38,310 nucleotides of DNA from Flavobacteria bacterium RIFCSPLOWO2_12_FULL_35_11 (GTDB lineage Bacteria; Bacteroidota; Bacteroidia; Flavobacteriales; Flavobacteriaceae). A program made the translations under genes and the position numbers. Shown piece after piece: positions 34,227-38,310 of this stretch. Location of the stretch: NCBI GenBank assembly GCA_001800975.1, contig MGWK01000090.1, positions 1 to 38,310 on the forward strand, in the 5' to 3' direction. Position 1 is the stretch's first letter, and every line of letters starts with the position of its first letter. The notes under the pieces were generated by a model that did not search any database, was not told the origin of the DNA, and saw only the letters and a program-made list of their open reading frames with translations.

Positions 34227-36293
34227 ATGAAAAATAGTTTAAAATTGAGCTTAGTGCTCATAAGTATTTTGCTGTTTTCCTGTTCAAAAAAGAATGAATG
34301 GCAAACAACCGTTGCTTCCCCGGATGACAACGTAAAAGTCGAGTTTAAGCTGACTGAAAAAGGTGAACCAACCTACTTAGTGACTTTCAAAAACAAGGAA
34401 GTCATTAAAACATCAACTTTGGGAGGTTTCGATTTAAAAGATGTGGCTTCTTTAAAAGACAATTTTGAAATTGTAAATGCAACATCAAGCGACTTCAACG
34501 AAGTTTGGGAAATGCCTTGGGGCGAACAAACCAAGGTTGAAAATAATTATAAGGAATTAAAAATTGAGCTTCAGGAAAAAGCAGATTTAAAGCGAAAACT
34601 GACCATTGTATTTCGAGTTTATAATGACGGATTAGGATTTAGGTATGAGTTTCCTGAGCAGGAAAATCTTTCCGAGGTGATTATTACCGATGAAAATACA
34701 CAGTTTAATTTAACAGGAAATCATACAGTTTGGTGGGTTCCCGGCGATTGGGATATTTATGAGCACTTATACAATACCAGCAAGTTTACCAAAATTGACG
34801 CCTTGTCAAAAGTGAATTATCCCAATATTGCGCAAACATACATTCCCCAAAATGCGGTAAATACGCCCGTAACCATGAAAACTTCGGAAGGATTGTATTT
34901 GAGTTTTCACGAAGCAAGTTTGGTGGATTATTCGGAAATGACCTTAAAAATCGACAAAGAAAACTTGGCGATGAACAGCGAATTGGTTGGGTCAGAGCGC
35001 ACCGGCTATAAAGTAAAAAGAGCGGTTCCTTTTCATACGCCTTGGAGAACCCTTCAAATTGCGGAGAAAGCCGGCGATTTAATTGAATCAAAACTGATTG
35101 TAAACCTAAACGAGCCTAATAAATTGGGTGATATGTCTTGGTTTAAACCTACAAAATATACCGGTATTTGGTGGGAATTGCATTTGGGAAAATCCACTTG
35201 GGGAATGGCTTCCGGCAAACATGGAGCCACCACCGAAAACACCAAAGCGTTTATAGATTTTTCAGCAAAAAACAATATCGGAGCCGTTTTGGTTGAAGGA
35301 TGGAATAACGGTTGGGATCCTAATGAGGGCGGATTTGATTATGTAACGCCTTATCCTGATTATGATCTTAAAGAAGTGGTGCTTTATGGCAAAGAAAAAG
35401 GCGTAGAAATTATTATGCATCATGAAACTTTTGGAAATGTTGAAAACTACATAAAACAACAAGATACGGCTTACGCTTTAATGCAAAGTTTGGGAATTCA
35501 TACCGTAAAAACAGGTTATGTTGGCAAATTGTTGCCTAAAGGTGAATACCATCACGGACAATTTATGGTAAATCACTATAACAATACGATTGAAAAAGCG
35601 GCAAAATATCAGGTTGCCATCAATGCCCACGAACCTATTAAAGACACCGGTTTACGCAGAACTTACCCAAATACCATATCCAGAGAAGGTTTACGCGGAC
35701 AGGAATATAATTGTTGGGATAGTCAGGGAGGAAATCCTCCGGAATATTTATCGATTGTAGCATTTACCAGAATGTTGGCCGGGCCAATTGATTATACGCC
35801 AGGCATTTTCGACATTAAATTTGACAAGTGGAAAAAAGAGAATCAGGTCAATACCACCATTTCACAGCAATTGGCATTGTATGTCGTGATTTACGGTCCG
35901 GTTCAAATGGCTGCCGATTTAATGGAAAATTATGAAGGAAATCCTGCCTTGCAATTTATAAAAGATGTTGGTGTTGATTGGCAAATTACCAAGGTATTGA
36001 ACGGCGAAATTGGCGATTTTGTGACCATCGCCAGAAAACAAAAAAATTCTGAAAATTGGTTTGTTGGTGGAATTACCGATGAAAATGCAAGGGAAATGGA
36101 TCTTAAATTTGATTTTTTAAGTCCGGATGTAATCTATGAAGCCATCATTTATGATGATGGCGAAAACGCGCATTGGAATGATAATCCGACCGCCATCAAC
36201 ATCAGAAAAATGGAAATTACAAATCAATCAAATCTAAAGGTAAAATTGGCTTCTGGAGGAGGATTCGGCATAAGTATCATAAAAAATAAATAA
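34227..36293 (+). CDS. susB: GH97 alpha-glucosidase (SusB-like)
   Basis: A 688-residue lipoprotein (lipobox LFSC, Cys19). An N-terminal beta super-sandwich (about 28-290) leads into a TIM barrel with GH97 hallmarks: WWELHLGKSTWG, VEGWNNGWDP, INAHEP (Glu469), the RRTYPN segment, and AGPIDYTPGIFD. At the barrel strand where the retaining GH97 galactosidases carry their Asp nucleophile, this protein has a TGYVG segment. This matches the glycine found in the inverting SusB enzymes. It should therefore release glucose from maltooligosaccharides with inversion. It is a normal-length member, 2 bases after a GH13 gene and 18 before another. Confidence 0.93.
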   Translation: MKNSLKLSLVLISILLFSCSKKNEWQTTVASPDDNVKVEFKLTEKGEPTYLVTFKNKEVIKTSTLGGFDLKDVASLKDNFEIVNATSSDFNEVWEMPWGEQTKVENNYKELKIELQEKADLKRKLTIVFRVYNDGLGFRYEFPEQENLSEVIITDENTQFNLTGNHTVWWVPGDWDIYEHLYNTSKFTKIDALSKVNYPNIAQTYIPQNAVNTPVTMKTSEGLYLSFHEASLVDYSEMTLKIDKENLAMNSELVGSERTGYKVKRAVPFHTPWRTLQIAEKAGDLIESKLIVNLNEPNKLGDMSWFKPTKYTGIWWELHLGKSTWGMASGKHGATTENTKAFIDFSAKNNIGAVLVEGWNNGWDPNEGGFDYVTPYPDYDLKEVVLYGKEKGVEIIMHHETFGNVENYIKQQDTAYALMQSLGIHTVKTGYVGKLLPKGEYHHGQFMVNHYNNTIEKAAKYQVAINAHEPIKDTGLRRTYPNTISREGLRGQEYNCWDSQGGNPPEYLSIVAFTRMLAGPIDYTPGIFDIKFDKWKKENQVNTTISQQLALYVVIYGPVQMAADLMENYEGNPALQFIKDVGVDWQITKVLNGEIGDFVTIARKQKNSENWFVGGITDENAREMDLKFDFLSPDVIYEAIIYDDGENAHWNDNPTAINIRKMEITNQSNLKVKLASGGGFGISIIKNK

Positions 36294-36311
36294 ACCAATA
36301 AATATATAGTA

Positions 36312-37673
36312 ATGAAAAAAACACTTTTTATTTTATCGCTAATTATTTTAGCTTCATGTAAAACAGAAACTAAAGACTTACAATCAAATAATAATACTAT
36401 GGATTCCATAACCCCAATTTCAAACGAGGCTCTGGAGAGCGCCATTATTTATGAAGCCAACATCCGCCAGTATTCGCCTGAAGGAACTTTTTCAAAATTC
36501 ACGGAAGATATTCCTAAATTAAAAGAATTGGGCGTGAAAATTATTTGGGTAATGCCCATCTATCCAATTTCAACAACAAAAAGTAAAGGCAGTTTGGGCA
36601 GTTATTATGCGATTTCTGACTATACCAAAGTGAATCCAGAATTTGGAAATTTAGATGATGTGAAAAATTTGGTGAATACCGCGCATAAAAACGGCATGTA
36701 TGTAATTTTGGATTGGGTTGCTAACCATACAGGTTGGGATCACGTATGGTTAAAAAGTCATCCTGAATATTACACCAAAAATGAAAAAGGCGAAATAACA
36801 CATACCGTTGGGACAGATTGGACAGATGTTGCAGATTTAAATTACGATAATAAGGAAATGCGCACAGAAATGCTGGAAAATATGAAATATTGGCTTAAAG
36901 AAGTCGATGTTGACGGATTTAGATGTGATGTTGCCGGAATGGTTCCGATTGATTTTTGGGAAAATACTGTGACTGAATTAAAAAAGGTAAAGCCTGTTTT
37001 TATGTTGGCAGAAGCTTGGGAACCAAATTTACTTGAAAATGCTTTTGATATGGGTTATGGTTGGGATACGTACCATAGAATGAATGCCATTGCCCAAGGA
37101 AAAGAAACCGTTAAAAATTGGGATGATCGAATGACCCAAATTGACACACTTTATCAAAAAGATGACATCTTAATGAGTTTCATAACGAACCACGATGAAA
37201 ATTCTTGGAGCGGAACTGTAAAAGAACGTATGGGAGACGCTTCCGAAGCGATGTTGGCTTTATCTTATTGCGCCCCTGGAATGCCATTGATTTATAGTGG
37301 ACAGGAATATGATATGAATAAGCGATTACGATTTTTTGAGAAAGACACCATTTCAAAAGTGAAGGGAAAAGTTTGGCCTTTAATGGCAAAATTAGGGGAA
37401 CTTAAAAATAATAACAAAGCATTAAACGGTGGTAAAAACGCAGCTTCTTACAATAAAATAAATTCTTCTGACAATAAAAATATTCTAATCTTTTCAAGAG
37501 AAAAGGATGGAAATAAACTCACTTATATGGCCAATTTGTCAAATAAGGAAGTCACATTTACTTCAGAAAAAGAAGGAGAATCAGTTGATTTTTTCACCAA
37601 TGAAAAATTAGCGTTTTCTAAAGAAAAACCATTAACCTTTAAACCTTGGCAATATAAAATATTGATTGATTAA
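36312..37673 (+). CDS. GH13 alpha-amylase lipoprotein, compact
   Basis: A 453-residue lipoprotein (lipobox LASC, Cys16), rather short for a GH13 amylase. The barrel keeps all catalytic motifs: LDWVANHTGWD 133-143, nucleophile Asp206 in VDGFRCD, acid/base Glu234 in LAEAWE, and Asp295 in TNHDENSW. A C-terminal beta domain ends at WQYKILID. The sequence resembles compact bacterial alpha-amylases acting on soluble maltodextrins. It is the last gene of the operon, 18 bases after the GH97 gene, and a long hairpin follows about 84 bases later. Confidence 0.92.
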   Translation: MKKTLFILSLIILASCKTETKDLQSNNNTMDSITPISNEALESAIIYEANIRQYSPEGTFSKFTEDIPKLKELGVKIIWVMPIYPISTTKSKGSLGSYYAISDYTKVNPEFGNLDDVKNLVNTAHKNGMYVILDWVANHTGWDHVWLKSHPEYYTKNEKGEITHTVGTDWTDVADLNYDNKEMRTEMLENMKYWLKEVDVDGFRCDVAGMVPIDFWENTVTELKKVKPVFMLAEAWEPNLLENAFDMGYGWDTYHRMNAIAQGKETVKNWDDRMTQIDTLYQKDDILMSFITNHDENSWSGTVKERMGDASEAMLALSYCAPGMPLIYSGQEYDMNKRLRFFEKDTISKVKGKVWPLMAKLGELKNNNKALNGGKNAASYNKINSSDNKNILIFSREKDGNKLTYMANLSNKEVTFTSEKEGESVDFFTNEKLAFSKEKPLTFKPWQYKILID

Positions 37674-37756
37674 TTCATTGATTTTTTAAAAACCAATAAT
37701 AGCTAACATACAGCATTTAACAAATAACTTTTAACGCATAATCAATAACAATTTGA

Positions 37757-37797
37757 GCAAGATAAGGAGTTTATTTTAAACTCCCTATCTTGCTTTA
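37757..37797 (+). terminator. hairpin after the glucan operon
   Basis: A 17-bp stem with one mismatch (37757-37773 with 37777-37793) closes a 3-base T loop and is followed by only three T before an A. The stem is much longer than needed for termination and the T-run is weak. Its position, after the last GH13 gene and before pfkA, still favours transcript termination or 3'-end stability. Confidence 0.65.
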
Positions 37798-37858
37798 TGC
37801 AACGAAATCGTTTTAGTGAATATTATGCGGTTTCGTAGGCGGAAAATGCTTTTAAAAG

Positions 37859-37866
37859 TAACTTTG
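37859..37866 (+). promoter_or_regulatory. -7 promoter element of pfkA
   Basis: TAACTTTG matches TAnnTTTG and lies 18 bases before the pfkA ATG, giving a very short leader as is common in Bacteroidetes. It indicates that pfkA has a promoter separate from the glucan operon. Confidence 0.6.
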
Positions 37867-37884
37867 TAATATATTTTTTAACCC

Positions 37885-38310
37885 ATGAATGAACCAATAA
37901 AAAAGATAGCAGTTTTAACCTCTGGAGGAGATGCTCCCGGAATGAATGCAGCAATTAGAGCCGTTGTTAGGGCCTGCACTTATTACAGGGTGGAATGTGT
38001 TGGCGTTTACAGAGGCTATCAGGGTTTAATTGAAGGTGATTTTGAAGTGCTTTCAGCACGCCATGTCAGTAATATTATCAACAAAGGAGGCACCATTTTA
38101 AAATCCGCACGCTCCAATGAATTTAGAACTGAAGAAGGAAGGGTTAAAGCGCATAACAGTTTAAAGGAAGCCGGTATTGGCGCTTTGATTGTTATTGGTG
38201 GTGACGGTACTTTTACTGGAGGATTAAGGTTTATTGAAGAGTTTAATTTTCCAATTGTAGGAATTCCCGGTACTATCGACAATGATATTTACGGAACATA
38301 CAACACCATC
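37885..38310 (+). CDS. pfkA: ATP-dependent 6-phosphofructokinase (partial, 3' end outside window)
   Basis: The first 142 codons of a cytoplasmic glycolytic kinase that phosphorylates fructose-6-phosphate; the window ends inside the gene. Diagnostic motifs are TSGGDAPGMNAAIRAVVR at the N-terminus, GGDGTFTGG (the glycine after the Asp favours ATP over pyrophosphate) and GIPGTIDNDI, which contains the catalytic TIDND segment. Full-length members have about 320-330 residues. It has its own promoter element and is probably not part of the glucan operon, though it lies downstream in the same metabolic route from glucose-6-phosphate. Confidence 0.95.
   Translation, partial: MNEPIKKIAVLTSGGDAPGMNAAIRAVVRACTYYRVECVGVYRGYQGLIEGDFEVLSARHVSNIINKGGTILKSARSNEFRTEEGRVKAHNSLKEAGIGALIVIGGDGTFTGGLRFIEEFNFPIVGIPGTIDNDIYGTYNTI

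Noticed and set aside
37757-37797. Long hairpin before pfkA as a small RNA or riboswitch
   Set aside because: It is a single simple stem with a 3-base loop and no conserved riboswitch-like core. Transcript-end function is the simpler reading.

Overview
The window comes from a member of the Bacteroidota, most likely a Flavobacteriaceae. The evidence is AT-rich DNA with few Shine-Dalgarno sites, Bacteroidetes-type -7 elements (TAnnTTTG) before several genes and the tRNA, a SusC/SusD outer-membrane pair, many lipoproteins, and an amylase with a type IX secretion (Por) C-terminal signal. NhaD and the overall style would fit a marine or saline lineage, but the species cannot be named from this sequence.

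Positions 1-9.2 kb are housekeeping: a TlpA-like thiol-disulfide lipoprotein, an acyl-CoA dehydrogenase convergent to it across a shared terminator, an amino-acid dehydrogenase followed by a NhaD Na+/H+ antiporter, then exbB, exbD, a TonB/TolA-like protein and folC, and a tRNA-Val(UAC). Positions 9.2-11 kb are accessory: a conserved-looking small gene broken by one in-frame stop, a secreted protein of unknown function, and a gene-free stretch with a 7-bp tandem repeat and two GC-rich inverted repeats.

Positions 10.97-37.7 kb form one large alpha-glucan (starch/maltodextrin) utilisation locus arranged around a regulatory intergenic region at 21271-21680. Leftward run susC, susD, a SusE-like glucan-binding lipoprotein, a terminator, then a T9SS-exported GH13 amylase and a lipoprotein with two Fn3-like domains. 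Rightward run a LacI-type regulator, then a nearly gap-free nine-gene cluster: MFS sugar permease, beta-phosphoglucomutase, GH65 disaccharide phosphorylase, GH13, an esterase-like lipoprotein, GH31, GH13, GH97 (SusB-like) and GH13. The inferred flow is: surface capture and cutting by the secreted amylase, SusD/SusE and SusC; periplasmic trimming by GH13, GH31 and GH97 enzymes; uptake of maltose or glucose by the MFS carrier; phosphorolysis to glucose and beta-glucose-1-phosphate; and conversion to glucose-6-phosphate. A separate pfkA (ATP phosphofructokinase, cut by the window end) follows a hairpin.

The most unusual observation is that the SusD protein carries, inserted inside its fold, one copy of the same ~90-residue glucan-binding module that is repeated three times in the neighbouring SusE-like protein. 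The regulatory region also holds two near-identical LacI-type operators 31 bp apart and two abutting palindromes.
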